Source: Roseimaritima ulvae (GTDB lineage: Bacteria; Planctomycetota; Planctomycetia; Pirellulales; Pirellulaceae). Taken from it: a DNA stretch of 64,000 bases. The notes below the pieces were generated by a model. The model did not search any database, was not told the DNA's origin, and saw nothing but the letters and a program-made list of their open reading frames with translations. The DNA is taken from assembly GCF_008065135.1 (NCBI RefSeq), contig NZ_CP042914.1, positions 186,001-250,000 of the forward strand. Direction: 5' to 3'. The position numbers and the translations under genes were made by a program. Shown here piece by piece: positions 18,146 through 27,410 of this stretch. Each line of letters opens with the position of its first letter. The stretch's first letter is position 1.

Positions 18146-18543
18146 GACCTGGCCTCCCGCATTTTCTTGTTCAGCAATTTGCGGAGGCTTTTCAGTTCGT
18201 CTTCGTCCAGATCCGCGACGTCGAACAGGCTCAGCATCACCGCTTCCGCCGACCCATCGAACACCCGGTCGACCAAATCGCCCAACATTCCTTTGGAAAC
18301 ATCCTCCCGCCCGATCAACGGCGCAAAACGAAACGCTTTGCCCTGCACCGGATCCAGTTTTTCAACCTGCCCCTTTTCGACCATCGTGCCCAGCATCGTA
18401 ATCACGGTCGTATGAGCAAGTCCCCGCCCGCCGGCCGCCAGCGTTTCACGGACCTCCCGAACCGTCATCGGCTCCGCGGCCCACAGCACTTTCAGGATTT
18501 GGAGCTCCAGCTCCGTTGGATAAACTGAATTGGGTCTCGCCAT
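18142..18543 (-). CDS. BlaI/MecI/CopY-family transcriptional repressor
   Basis: 133 residues starting MARPNSVYPTELELQILKVLW, with the winged-helix core TVREVRETLAAGGRGLAHTTVITMLGTMVEKGQV and a C-terminal dimerisation helix. The start has a strong GGAGGT Shine-Dalgarno at about 18551-18556. It is the first gene of a two-gene operon with the giant M56 peptidase (ATGA overlap at 18142-18145). Two inverted repeats sharing CTAGAGG lie upstream and are candidate self-regulatory operators. It is clearly diverged from the BlaI at 7804, so the two systems probably recognise different operators. Confidence 0.92.
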   Translation of the reverse strand: MARPNSVYPTELELQILKVLWAAEPMTVREVRETLAAGGRGLAHTTVITMLGTMVEKGQVEKLDPVQGKAFRFAPLIGREDVSKGMLGDLVDRVFDGSAEAVMLSLFDVADLDEDELKSLRKLLNKKMREARS

Positions 18544-18563
18544 CTTGCAACCTCCTACGCGTT

Positions 18564-18630
18564 ATCTCTATATAACTAGAGGTTAAGGGCAAGTCCGGCG
18601 GCGGTCAAGTAAATATCTAGAGGACTAGAA
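18564..18630 (-). promoter_or_regulatory. Candidate BlaI operators upstream of the giant-M56 operon
   Basis: Two inverted repeats lie about 50 bp apart: CTCTA-N6-TAGAG at 18566-18581 and TCTAG-AGGA-CTAGA at 18616-18629. Both contain CTAGAGG. This AT-rich patch directly precedes the BlaI start at 18543. BlaI-type repressors bind such short dyads as dimers; the assignment is by position and symmetry only. Confidence 0.5.
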
Positions 18631-18631
18631 A

Positions 18632-19379
18632 TAAAGTGCGAGGAGCAACTGTTGTAGCCGAACTCGCCAGAGTTTGGATGTTTTGCCGAACCGTCCAAAG
18701 TCTTGCACGACGCTGCCTCTGACGTATTCGCCGGCGCCGTCGGAGCCTGGTGACTTAGTAGTATTGGAGGTCGGCACGAGTGCGGTGGCTGCACCGTCCG
18801 GCAGTACGGTGACGCGGCGCCTCCGTACTGCGAGGGACGTGCGATAAATAAGTGGTGATTTTAGCGAGACTGGTTGTGTCGATTGTGGAGAGGGCTAGGC
18901 ACGGAGTGCCGACACAATCTCTGCCGGGGGTGTGAACCCCCGGACCCAAAAAAACAAGAGCCACAAGGCCCGGAGGGTCGGCACAGTTCTGGCGATGCGC
19001 AGCACAGAATTCCATTGTGTCGGCCCTTCGGGCCTTCGTTTTGTTAAGGGCAGCTACCGGGGCTTAACAGCCCCGGCAGAGGTTCTGCCGACCCTCCGGG
19101 CCTAAATTCCTCAGGATTTTTCTGTCGGCGGCTAGAGCCCAGCGCAGAAAGACAATCACTCTCACCACTTATAAATCGCAGGCCGAGCGAAACCGTGCGT
19201 TGGGGAAGGTACCGGTGGTGGCGCCATTCTCGCTAACGCTCGATGGCTTACCACCGGCTATTTTCTTTAATCGCTCCGCGATTGCTCGTGGGGCTGGGGA
19301 TGTTTCGGTATTCACCCACACGCTGGCATGCTCAAATTCACGGGTAAACCTGCATTCGTCGGGAGTGGTGCACTGATAC
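18632..19379. repeat. Long intergenic region filled with inverted repeats
   Basis: No convincing gene in about 750 bp. It contains a family-2 palindrome at 18654-18677, a GGGGGT/ACCCCC hairpin near 18925-18945, a CCGGGGCT/AGCCCCGG hairpin near 19057-19076, a 17-bp perfect inverted pair (18967-18983 with 19086-19102) and a family-1 REP palindrome AATCGC-TCC-GCGATT at 19269-19283. The region probably ends both flanking minus- and plus-strand transcripts but I cannot single out one terminator. Confidence 0.5.
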
Positions 19380-21422
19380 CTACTCAGACGCATCCGCCTG
19401 ATCGGCTTGCTTGGCGTGGGAGGAGGTGCGTGGCCCGTAAACGGGAAGTGGTTTGCCGCGTTCGTACGCTCCCAAATCGGGCGCAGCTCCGGTGAAGCCA
19501 TCTGTCAGCGTCGGTAGTTCGCAACCGGCATCCACGGCAGCCGAACCCTCGCGAAGTCGGAAATCCAGTTCCTTCAAGTGATAGACACGCGATCGATCTT
19601 CGGGATCGAGCGGCTCCACGCCTTCGAACACGTCATAGTCCAGCATGACGCCGTTCTTCTCCTGACCGGTTGCGGCACTGAAGGCATCGAGTGATTGAAA
19701 CCACTGCGTACCGTTGCCCGGACCATCTTTCGTTCCGCGGGAGGAAAGCGTGAAATCTCGGAGTCGATCCGTCGGTTGCGCCCATTGGAACAACGGCTTC
19801 GCGTCAGGCTTGATTCGGTAACCGTTGTAGTCAAAGGAGGTGTACGAGGTGTAACTCATTGACGATAGGGTCGGCTGATTCGGGAGGTGCCCCATGAACA
19901 GGTTGTTTCTGAATTGGCCGTTGGAATATTCCTTGATCCTCGTTTCCGTGCAGAAGGTATTGTTGTAGACGACCATCCCGGTTGGACGGGCGGAGAACTT
20001 CAGCGAGTCTCCAGAGGTATGGATAATATTTCTGATGAAGTAGGCGGGGCCACCAAACACAGGTTGGCTGCTCAACGCCGAATGCCAGACATTGATGCCG
20101 CGATTGTCATAGACGCGTAGATTGTGTGCGCCACCATCGGTTTCGATAAAGTTATCCGCCATCACAAAGATGTCGTTGTTGTAGAAATCGATCGATGCAC
20201 AGTGTTCGCCGGGACCACCTTCCGGCCGCCCATGCGTGTCGATACAAATCGCGTCGTGGTAATAAGCGATGTAGTTGTGGCACACGACATGTCCCTGCCC
20301 GTAAACCTTGATGGCGTTGTAGGACGTGATCGGCGCTGGATCGGGGACTCTTGCCCAGCCGTGAACCCGGTCGCGGTCATGCATTCCGATCATGGTGTTG
20401 TCGGCAATGTAGAAGTCGTTGGACTTGGCCCAGTGCGTCATCACGCCTTGTCCGACTTTGTCCATCTTGCAATCCACCACAGACAGTCCGGAGCAACCGA
20501 GCACTCGTTTGAGCCCAGCGTAAAACGCAATCTCTGTGTTGACGATCGTCAGTCCTTCGAAGTAGTGGTGGTCGGCCGCCATCACATCGAACAAGCGATA
20601 GTTGCCCTCCCCGTCAAAGATGACTTCGCCGTCGCCAGCGGCCTTGATGGTGATCGGACGCTCGGCCGTGCCGTCTTGGGTCAGCACGTAGGTTCCGTGG
20701 AAATCGAGTCCCAACGGATTGGCGTATTTGTAACGTTCGCCTTTGTACAGACCTGCGTGAACCAGGATGGTGTCACCGGGTTTAACGCGTGGTTCGGAAT
20801 ACAACCACCAATCGCCACTGCCGTTGTAGCCGTGGTAGGCTTCGTTCAAACCGGTGAAGGCGGGTTCTTGGCGAGGACCTTCATAACCCAGTGGATAGAC
20901 ATGGTAGACCTTGCCGTGTTCGTATGGCTTGGGAACGGCACGGGTCGTGACTTTTTCGGTGTTCGTCGCAACGCCAATCAGGCCATCGGGGTCGGACATC
21001 GTGAATTGACATTCATAGGTTGTGTCCGGCTCCAGCCCGAAAATACTGCCGGCGAACATGTTGGGAGTTTCGTACACATCCCGTTGTTCGTGCCCCCAGA
21101 TTTTTTCTCGTTGGATTCGCAACAACGGCAAGCCTTCGTGCCATTTGGCTGTGCCAACTTTCCGAAACCGTACGGTCACCTTGGCGTTGTGGTTGTCATC
21201 GCCAGAAACATACCACTCGAACCCCGCATTATGGAGCGTTGGCCGTTCGACGTAAAACTCCTGGGGAACCACGGTGTCATCCGGCAACACGGAATACTTC
21301 CCGTCTCCCGCGACCGGTGGACGAACCTCCTTCGATTGTGCGCTGGCAATGTTTGTTCCAAACAGCAACGCGGCCAATACCATGATGTGAATCCGTGCTT
21401 GGCCAGTTAGGTTAAAACTCAT
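19380..21422 (-). CDS. Secreted right-handed parallel beta-helix protein
   Basis: 680 residues from the ATG at 21422 (MSFNLTGQARIHIMVLAALL), which begins a signal peptide ending near ASA; the frame is open 51 codons upstream but that part is not signal-like. An N-terminal domain with fibronectin-like beta strands (about 50-180) is followed by repeated strands typical of pectate-lyase-like right-handed beta-helices, e.g. FEGLTIVNTEIAFY, LSVVDCKMDKVGQG and HVVCHNYIAYYHDAI. Such proteins bind or cleave polysaccharides; no catalytic residues can be named with confidence. It lies downstream of a BASS transporter and a small ORF on the same strand. Confidence 0.8.
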   Translation of the reverse strand: MSFNLTGQARIHIMVLAALLFGTNIASAQSKEVRPPVAGDGKYSVLPDDTVVPQEFYVERPTLHNAGFEWYVSGDDNHNAKVTVRFRKVGTAKWHEGLPLLRIQREKIWGHEQRDVYETPNMFAGSIFGLEPDTTYECQFTMSDPDGLIGVATNTEKVTTRAVPKPYEHGKVYHVYPLGYEGPRQEPAFTGLNEAYHGYNGSGDWWLYSEPRVKPGDTILVHAGLYKGERYKYANPLGLDFHGTYVLTQDGTAERPITIKAAGDGEVIFDGEGNYRLFDVMAADHHYFEGLTIVNTEIAFYAGLKRVLGCSGLSVVDCKMDKVGQGVMTHWAKSNDFYIADNTMIGMHDRDRVHGWARVPDPAPITSYNAIKVYGQGHVVCHNYIAYYHDAICIDTHGRPEGGPGEHCASIDFYNNDIFVMADNFIETDGGAHNLRVYDNRGINVWHSALSSQPVFGGPAYFIRNIIHTSGDSLKFSARPTGMVVYNNTFCTETRIKEYSNGQFRNNLFMGHLPNQPTLSSMSYTSYTSFDYNGYRIKPDAKPLFQWAQPTDRLRDFTLSSRGTKDGPGNGTQWFQSLDAFSAATGQEKNGVMLDYDVFEGVEPLDPEDRSRVYHLKELDFRLREGSAAVDAGCELPTLTDGFTGAAPDLGAYERGKPLPVYGPRTSSHAKQADQADASE

Positions 21423-21630
21423 GTCGTACGCCGAGAAAGGGAGAAGGAATCTGTCGGTGAGGTGCAAATCGCTTGTCGTGCCTAATTCTCTGTTGAATCG
21501 AAAGCTCGAGTGACTCGATACCGAATGCTGTTGTTGGTTGCTTCTCCTCCGCGATTGCCTGACGCGTGAATCCACCTGCGGAAAGACAGAGCACAGCTAT
21601 CGATAGGGAGCAAAAGTGGCGGTGTTTCAT
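21412..21630 (-). CDS. Short signal-peptide-bearing ORF, function unknown
   Basis: 72 codons from an ATG 3 bp after the BASS gene stop, with GGAGAAGA about 15 bp upstream. The first 28 residues (MKHRHFCSLSIAVLCLSAGG and a following AIA-type site) look like a genuine Sec signal peptide; the remaining 44 residues match nothing I know. The end overlaps the start codon of the beta-helix gene. It may be a small exported protein or the 5' stump of a deleted gene. Confidence 0.35.
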   Translation of the reverse strand: MKHRHFCSLSIAVLCLSAGGFTRQAIAEEKQPTTAFGIESLELSIQQRIRHDKRFAPHRQIPSPFLGVRHEF

Positions 21631-21632
21631 GA

Positions 21633-22772
21633 TCAGTCGATCTTCTCCGAAGTAGGAGGACGTGCGGCCCACCAGGAGGCCAGCATCGAGCCGGAAATAT
21701 TCATCCATGGACCGAAAATGGCGGGCGCTAAAGCGGCCAGCGGATCCTTCAGTGTGTTGATTGCCAAAGCCGTCGCCATGCCTCCGTTTTGCAGTCCCAC
21801 TTCAATGGCGACCGTGCGGCAACTGCTCTCATCTAATTTGACCAGTCGAGCACCAAAGTATCCCAGCACGTATCCGGCCGCATTATGCAAAATGGATGCC
21901 GCCACCAATGCGATCCCAATCGTCAGCAGTTTGTCGCGAGAGTCTGCGATGATGATTCCAATGATGAAGCAGATGCCGAACATGGCGATCCACGACAGGA
22001 ATCGATCAATCCATGCTCCGCGCCGATCCAATGCCCGCAAAACGCTATTGAAGATCAGACCGATCGAGATGGGAACAATGATGATCTTCGTAATGTTGAT
22101 CACCCAGTCGAGGAAGACAATTTCCACGAGCGTGCCCGCTAACATGTACATCAGCAGCGGAGTCAAGACTGGAGAAAGCAATGTGGAACACGCCGTCATC
22201 GTAACCGAAAGTGCCACGTTCCCTTTCGATAGGTAGGTCATCACATTCGACGCAACCCCACCGGGACAAGAGCCGATTAAAACCACACCTGCGGCGACGG
22301 AGGGCTCGAAGCCAAACGCCATGGCTAACGCAAACCCCAGCAGCGGCATGATGGAAAATTGCAGCAAGATTCCGATAAGCACGGCCCGCGGCATCTTGAG
22401 CACGCGCGTGAAATCCGCCAGGGTCAACGTCGCGCCCATACCGAACATGATTAGCTGAATGAGCGGTACGATCAGCGTCTTCAGTTGAAAGTCGCCCCAG
22501 TGGATGAAGGTTTGCGGATAGCAGAAGGCAATCAGCACGCACGTCAAAACCCAGGCGGTAAAGGCAACCTTTCTCAGACGTGCAGACACGGTTGCCACGG
22601 ATGAAAACACAACCGCGGAAAGGATCGCGACGGCTTTTGCTGTGGGTGCGCTGTCCGTGGCCATCGCGTTCCAGGCAATCAGAAAAATCAGCCACGCACC
22701 AACGCCCAGAATTGTCATTCGCACGGACGTGGACGATCCGTCATGATTCGCATTTCCTTGCCCATCGGTCAT
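21633..22772 (-). CDS. Bile acid:sodium symporter (BASS/SBF) family protein
   Basis: 379 residues with about ten hydrophobic segments. Family features include MFGMGATLTLADF in an early helix, GVVLIGSCPGGVASNVMTYLSKGN (the SBF crossover signature) and EVGLQNGGMATALA, the second crossover helix. An N-terminal extension of about 25 polar residues precedes TM1. Members move bile acids, pantothenate, pyruvate or other organic anions with sodium; the substrate here is unknown. The next gene downstream starts 3 bp after its stop. Confidence 0.88.
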   Translation of the reverse strand: MTDGQGNANHDGSSTSVRMTILGVGAWLIFLIAWNAMATDSAPTAKAVAILSAVVFSSVATVSARLRKVAFTAWVLTCVLIAFCYPQTFIHWGDFQLKTLIVPLIQLIMFGMGATLTLADFTRVLKMPRAVLIGILLQFSIMPLLGFALAMAFGFEPSVAAGVVLIGSCPGGVASNVMTYLSKGNVALSVTMTACSTLLSPVLTPLLMYMLAGTLVEIVFLDWVINITKIIIVPISIGLIFNSVLRALDRRGAWIDRFLSWIAMFGICFIIGIIIADSRDKLLTIGIALVAASILHNAAGYVLGYFGARLVKLDESSCRTVAIEVGLQNGGMATALAINTLKDPLAALAPAIFGPWMNISGSMLASWWAARPPTSEKID

Positions 22773-22837
22773 TGGTCCGCTCGGTCCTTTTTCTTCGGTG
22801 CTTTTGACAAGCTGTTTTCACTGGGAGCATACCGATG

Positions 22838-23674
22838 TCACTTCGAGTGTTGTTGCATGAATCTCAGCAGCAGCGGAAACGCGGGTTCAGCCATTTGGCC
22901 GTGGTTGAATCCGTCCAGTTCGTACAGCATGCTGGCCGGGTGACCAGCCACCAGCATCATCCGCCACATATAGGCATTTTCTTCGTAACGCCCCAGCATT
23001 TCCAGTTGGCGGTCCCCGGTGATCAATAACAGCGGCGGAGCGTCTGCGCGGACATGGAACAAGGGAGCCAACTGATCAACCACAGGTTGTTTTGCGCCGA
23101 CCCCTTTTTCTTTGCGGGCGGTGAAGTGGGTAATCGTGTGGCCGCTGAACGGGATGAGCCCGGCAATCTGATCGGCATCGATGTCGAAAGCCGCTAACCA
23201 GCGTTTGTCCAGACCGATCATGCTGGTCAGATATCCTCCGGCGGAATGTCCGCTCACAAAAACCCGTTCGGCGGAGCCACCGTGTTGATCAATATTGTGG
23301 AACGTCCATGCCACCGCTGCCGCGGCATCTTCAAGACACACTTCGACCTTCACTTTGGGGCTAAGGCGATAATTGACGGCTACAACGATCACGCCCCGTT
23401 CTCGCAATGCCTGCGGAATCGACTTGTTTCCACCCGTTAATCCCCCGCCATGAAACCACACCACCGTGGCGGCGTTGTTGGCTTGTTGCGGACGGTAAAC
23501 ATCCAAACGGCAACGTTCCACCGCATACTCGTCGAGCCCCTGAGGTTCGCGGTACGGAATGTCAGCGATCGTTTCGTAGCCGTCGACAGCAGACGCGTCC
23601 TGCTGGGCAACCGCGGTCAATGGAAGGATACAGGGCAAGATTAAAAATGCGGCCGATAAGATGCGATAGTTCAC
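22838..23674 (-). CDS. Secreted alpha/beta hydrolase (esterase/lipase type)
   Basis: 278 residues from a GTG at 23674, preceded by AAAGGAC, giving the signal peptide VNYRILSAAFLILPCILPLT; an upstream TTG at 23716 would add an unlikely polar extension. The oxyanion motif HGGG (VVWFHGGGLTGG), the nucleophile elbow GHSAGG, an Asp in LLITGDRQLEM and a His in DGFNHGQM form a complete triad of the BD-FAE/hormone-sensitive-lipase-like class. Probably exported to the periplasm or cell surface. Natural substrate unknown. Confidence 0.83.
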   Translation of the reverse strand: MNYRILSAAFLILPCILPLTAVAQQDASAVDGYETIADIPYREPQGLDEYAVERCRLDVYRPQQANNAATVVWFHGGGLTGGNKSIPQALRERGVIVVAVNYRLSPKVKVEVCLEDAAAAVAWTFHNIDQHGGSAERVFVSGHSAGGYLTSMIGLDKRWLAAFDIDADQIAGLIPFSGHTITHFTARKEKGVGAKQPVVDQLAPLFHVRADAPPLLLITGDRQLEMLGRYEENAYMWRMMLVAGHPASMLYELDGFNHGQMAEPAFPLLLRFMQQHSK

Positions 23675-24003
23675 CGATGTCCTTTGTCGTTTCTCGAAAC
23701 AAGTTCCAGCGGACAAAGATAGTCCTCAACCGGACGCAGAGCAAATTCTGCAGGACGGTCCGACGGGTTTCGACGGCCCGTCATAGCCACTGCCCTGCAT
23801 CGATCGACGCTAATCTAAGAGCAAAGACGCTGGACGAACTTGCGGTTCTGAAGAAGTTTGGGGACCGCGTGCAGACGCCGGCGAGCAGCAAAACGATGTT
23901 TTACAGAATAATGATGCGCTCGTTTTCGTTTCGAGCCCCTGCAGCTTATCTTTCCGAAGTGGGAGACGGAAATGGGCACGGAAAGAATCACCATTGAATA
24001 GGG
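23675..24003. other. Intergenic region, no feature seen
   Basis: Between the esterase start and the helix-turn-helix remnant. I see no gene, repeat family or strong hairpin here apart from the esterase ribosome-binding site at its left end. Confidence 0.4.
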
Positions 24004-24420
24004 GTGCCCATGCCTTTGTACACTGCCTTGTTGCTGATCCTCATGCTGTGCTGTGGCCGCAAACGGGAAACCGTAGCTCGCATCGGAGTGAAACACCGAA
24101 GCAAGTTAGTCATTGGACCAGATCGCGTCGATGCGTTGCCGCACATCGAAATGTTCAAGTGGAACTCCATATCAGACCAAAGTCGGGCGGCATCGGCGAC
24201 TGCGAAACCAAAGCGAGATCGCATGCGATTGGCCTATATGTATCAGGCTTTGCTGGACAGCGGGCGGTGCAATTCTCGGGCCGCATTGGCGCGACACCTG
24301 CGAGTTAGTCGATCACGTGTTACCCAGGTTCTCAATCGCCCTCGGCCCACAACCCGTGTTACAGATCCCGAGAAGTCGTCGCCCGAGGTTAAAAAGCAAT
24401 ACCTCGAAGCTTCGCCGCTT
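24004..24420 (+). pseudogene. Remnant encoding a helix-turn-helix segment
   Basis: A plus-strand frame between two minus-strand genes contains ALLDSGRCNSRAALARHLRV followed by SRSRVTQVLNR at about 24241-24337. This is a good match to the helix-turn-helix segments seen in planctomycete recombinase and ParB-like proteins (AELARRLGVSRARVTQVL pattern). The surrounding frame has no recognisable start or remaining domain and runs antisense into the YHYH gene, so this is most likely the stump of a mobile-element gene. Confidence 0.4.
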
Positions 24421-26130
24421 TTACCGTCTGGATGCCTCCATCTCTGTGGCAGATATTTTTCCGTCCTTGTTCCCATCCATCTTCGCGAACATTCGCTCCG
24501 CATTGCCGATGGCTTCGGTGCGGGTCAGGATGCCGTCGCCATCACGATCGATCTCTTTGGAATGTCCTTTCAGAAAACCGCCCATCGCACTTCGTGAACC
24601 GCCGCGAACGCTGAGTTCAGCTTGGCTGAGCTTGCCGTCGTTGTTTGTATCGTAGCCAGCAAACGCTTTGGTTGCTTCGCCAACGATTTCGTCGCGGCTG
24701 ATGATCTTGTCCTTGTCGAGGTCGATTTCATCTGCATGAACCAGGATCCAAGGTTGCCGCGGACCATCACCGGGCTGTGGTCCGCGTGGACCTCCCGCCT
24801 GTCCGGGTTGTCTGCGCTGTGGCCCGCCGCCCTCGCCACCTTGACGCTGACCACCGGGGCGACGAATCTCTTCAGCCGTAACCTGACCGTCCTTGTTGCT
24901 GTCGAGTGTGCGTAACGCCTGGGCAGCTGCACGCAGTTCTGCCTTATTGATCCGGCCATCACCGTTGGAATCTAATGCCTTCACAATGGGATCGCCACCG
25001 CGACGTTCGACTTCACCGCGACCTTCGTCGGCACGACCTCGATTGCCTTGTGGTTGCCTGCCGGTGGGTGGTTCAGTATTTCGACGATCGTTACCGCCTC
25101 CTGCACCTCGTTGGCGCGGTGTGTAGTTTTCGGTTTGTGTTCCCTGCGATGAAACAAAGTTGAACGTCACCGAACCATTGTCAGCGACCGTGTACTCGAC
25201 CGAGCGTTTGTCACCGAAGACCTCATAATGGACGACGTAGCTGTTTGGTTTCGGGTTCTCAAATCCAACGATTTTCGCTCCCTTCAATCCTCGCAGCGCC
25301 GGACGAACTCCACCGGCTCGTGGCTGCGGATCGACTTGGCCATCGCGCTCGACAACTTCGCCATAGAAGCCGCCGTTCAAATAGGGAAACTGCTTCGTAG
25401 CGTGATAGTGGTACTTTCCATCCGGGCCTTTGTGGCCGTTGAGCCAGTCGAGATCGGTGGGCGGTTTTCCGTTGGGATCGTTGTAGCCGTAGATTGGGTA
25501 GCCATCGAGAGCCACAGCAACAGGATTCCCAGCTCCAACGATCTTCTCCAGATGCACCGGAGCGATGTGGTAGTGGTAGTCGTCAGCTCGACCACAGTGA
25601 CCGCCCCATTGGTCGAGTTCACCGGCTTTCAACGTATCCGTCTTTCCATCATTCTTGATTGGATTGAAGATCGGCACACCGTTGACCGCCAATGCAATCG
25701 CTCCTCGAAAGAAATGTTCCTTCGTCGATAACGGGTTCTTCGCAGGAACCGGATGCAAAGGAATTGTCCAAGCGTTGCCGCCCGTGTACGACTGAGGCAG
25801 CGGAACTTGTTGCTGCCATGCGGTGATGCCTGTCATCATCGAATGATCGGGCATGCCGTTGGATTCAACGAACAGGTAGTCGCGATCAAAACGGACATCA
25901 ACCTTTCCTTTGAACGGATCGAACAGCTTCGCAAGATCGGGCCGAACCGTATCCGCCGGTCGTCGCTGAACCACCAAGTGGACCTGCGGAGTTTCTGTAT
26001 TCAGACGGATAATCTTCTTTTGTGCTTGAGGCGAAGGAGCATGCGAGTGTCCTTCGTGTGCGTCCAACATTGTCGGCGACAATATCGCAGTCAGTAGTGC
26101 GGCCGTTGCAGTTCGGAGCGAATTGTTCAT
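24421..26130 (-). CDS. Secreted YHYH-domain protein with six EF-hand motifs
   Basis: 569 residues from the ATG at 26130 (AGGAGA 8 bp upstream); the signal peptide ends ...SPTMLDA, followed by HEGHSHAP. The central part carries the two repeats that name the YHYH family, DDYHYHIAPVH and GKYHYHATKQFP (about 190-275). The C-terminal half contains EF-hand loops DSNGDGRINKAEL, DSNKDGQVTAEEI, DLDKDKIISRDEI, DTNNDGKLSQAEL, DRDGDGILTRTEA and DGNKDGKISATEM, separated by a Gly/Pro/Gln-rich linker. It probably binds calcium outside the cytoplasm; the YHYH domain function is unknown. Last gene of the sigma-factor operon. Confidence 0.85.
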   Translation of the reverse strand: MNNSLRTATAALLTAILSPTMLDAHEGHSHAPSPQAQKKIIRLNTETPQVHLVVQRRPADTVRPDLAKLFDPFKGKVDVRFDRDYLFVESNGMPDHSMMTGITAWQQQVPLPQSYTGGNAWTIPLHPVPAKNPLSTKEHFFRGAIALAVNGVPIFNPIKNDGKTDTLKAGELDQWGGHCGRADDYHYHIAPVHLEKIVGAGNPVAVALDGYPIYGYNDPNGKPPTDLDWLNGHKGPDGKYHYHATKQFPYLNGGFYGEVVERDGQVDPQPRAGGVRPALRGLKGAKIVGFENPKPNSYVVHYEVFGDKRSVEYTVADNGSVTFNFVSSQGTQTENYTPRQRGAGGGNDRRNTEPPTGRQPQGNRGRADEGRGEVERRGGDPIVKALDSNGDGRINKAELRAAAQALRTLDSNKDGQVTAEEIRRPGGQRQGGEGGGPQRRQPGQAGGPRGPQPGDGPRQPWILVHADEIDLDKDKIISRDEIVGEATKAFAGYDTNNDGKLSQAELSVRGGSRSAMGGFLKGHSKEIDRDGDGILTRTEAIGNAERMFAKMDGNKDGKISATEMEASRR

Positions 26131-26152
26131 GAGTAGTCTCCTGAGAGGGGAT

Positions 26153-27376
26153 TTAGATGTGTTGTTTGGGGAGTTCCTGTCCGCCTTGACCTCGACTGCC
26201 GACACCTTGGCCACCGTCACCTTGGCCACCGCGGCCTTGACCACCGCCACCACCTCGACGCCCGCCATCTTGCGGAACCACATCGGTCAATCCGCGAAAA
26301 TCGGGGCGTTCCACGCCGTCTGGTGGTGATTTCACAACGGTGCGGAACAGCACGAGGTTGTCGAGCTCTACGTCGTCGGACCAGATGAATTTCGCACCTT
26401 TGAAGTCATGTTCAAAGAACGGTTCTTTCGGCCCAACTTCCTCTTCGGTGAACTCTTTGGCGCTCGGCCACTTGCTGTCGTCAAAGCCGATCGCGTACCA
26501 ATCCTTGGGAACAGGGATGCTTTCGACGCGAGGATTCTGCACGTCGCCGTCGATCGGCCCCCATGAGAACTTTTTCGCTTTCCATGTTGCGTTGGTCATA
26601 GTGCCATCGCCCAGTTTCAGAATGAAACCGCCGTCGCCGATGTTGGTGTTGGCGTATTCCATTCCGGTTTTCGGATCAGCGTTGTCGATACCCATCACCG
26701 CGATCGTCATCGGGTAGGCGGGCAGTACATCGACGGAAACCACGTTGTGCGGCACGAACCCGATCGAGTCCACGGCCACCAACTCACCGTTGATATACAG
26801 CATGAATGAATTGTCTGCGTAAACGTTGGCCCTGACCGTATCGCCAATGCGTGGCTTTCGCGGAGGTGGCTTAGTCCCACTTGGCTTCTCTGTGACCTGA
26901 CTGACTTGATCACCACCACGGCGCTGTTGACTCTCAGCACCTTGCCGATCGCCGCGACCACCTTGCCCACCACGTTCGCCCTGCCCACCGCGACCACCTT
27001 GCCCACCGCCCCGCTGACCGCCGCCGCCACGAACGACGAGTTCCGTCGCACCAAGAGTGCCGTCTTTGTTTGCGTCCAGTTTCATCAAAGCAGCAACCGC
27101 ATCATCGATCTCCTTTGCCGACAGATTGCCGTCGCGGTCAGTATCAAGCAGTCGGAACAGTCCGCCGCCGCCTCCACCACGTTGTCCGCCGCGTCCACGT
27201 TCTTGCCCTTGTCCACCATTCTGGCCACCGCGTTGCTTACCTTGTCCACCACGTTGGCCTTGCCCGCCACGTTGCTGACGTGCACCACGTTCTTGTTGCT
27301 GGTCCTGCTGGGCAAGAACCAAGTTCGGGCAGGATAGCAACGCGATAGCTGCCGTAACAGTGAATAGTCGTTTCAT
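26153..27376 (-). CDS. Secreted Gly/Arg/Gln-rich protein with two EF-hands
   Basis: 407 residues with a signal peptide (MKRLFTVTAAIALLSCPNLV, cleaved after LAQ). Residues 24-75 and 115-150 are low-complexity repeats of Gly, Gln and Arg; between them lie two EF-hand loops, DTDRDGNLSAKEI and DANKDGTLGATEL. A globular beta-rich domain follows (about 175-370, e.g. RANVYADNSFMLYINGELVA), similar to domains that in other planctomycete proteins resemble carbohydrate-binding folds. The tail is again Gly/Arg-rich. Its start is 35 bp from the upstream phosphatase stop. No enzymatic motif seen. Confidence 0.75.
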   Translation of the reverse strand: MKRLFTVTAAIALLSCPNLVLAQQDQQQERGARQQRGGQGQRGGQGKQRGGQNGGQGQERGRGGQRGGGGGGLFRLLDTDRDGNLSAKEIDDAVAALMKLDANKDGTLGATELVVRGGGGQRGGGQGGRGGQGERGGQGGRGDRQGAESQQRRGGDQVSQVTEKPSGTKPPPRKPRIGDTVRANVYADNSFMLYINGELVAVDSIGFVPHNVVSVDVLPAYPMTIAVMGIDNADPKTGMEYANTNIGDGGFILKLGDGTMTNATWKAKKFSWGPIDGDVQNPRVESIPVPKDWYAIGFDDSKWPSAKEFTEEEVGPKEPFFEHDFKGAKFIWSDDVELDNLVLFRTVVKSPPDGVERPDFRGLTDVVPQDGGRRGGGGGQGRGGQGDGGQGVGSRGQGGQELPKQHI

Positions 27377-27410
27377 TGGTTGTTGCCTTTAGATATGAGT
27401 TGGTTGTTCG

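Noticed and set aside
20124-21410. 428-codon plus-strand frame opposite the beta-helix gene
   Set aside because: Its translation is Val/His-rich without domains; it is the antisense of a well-supported gene.
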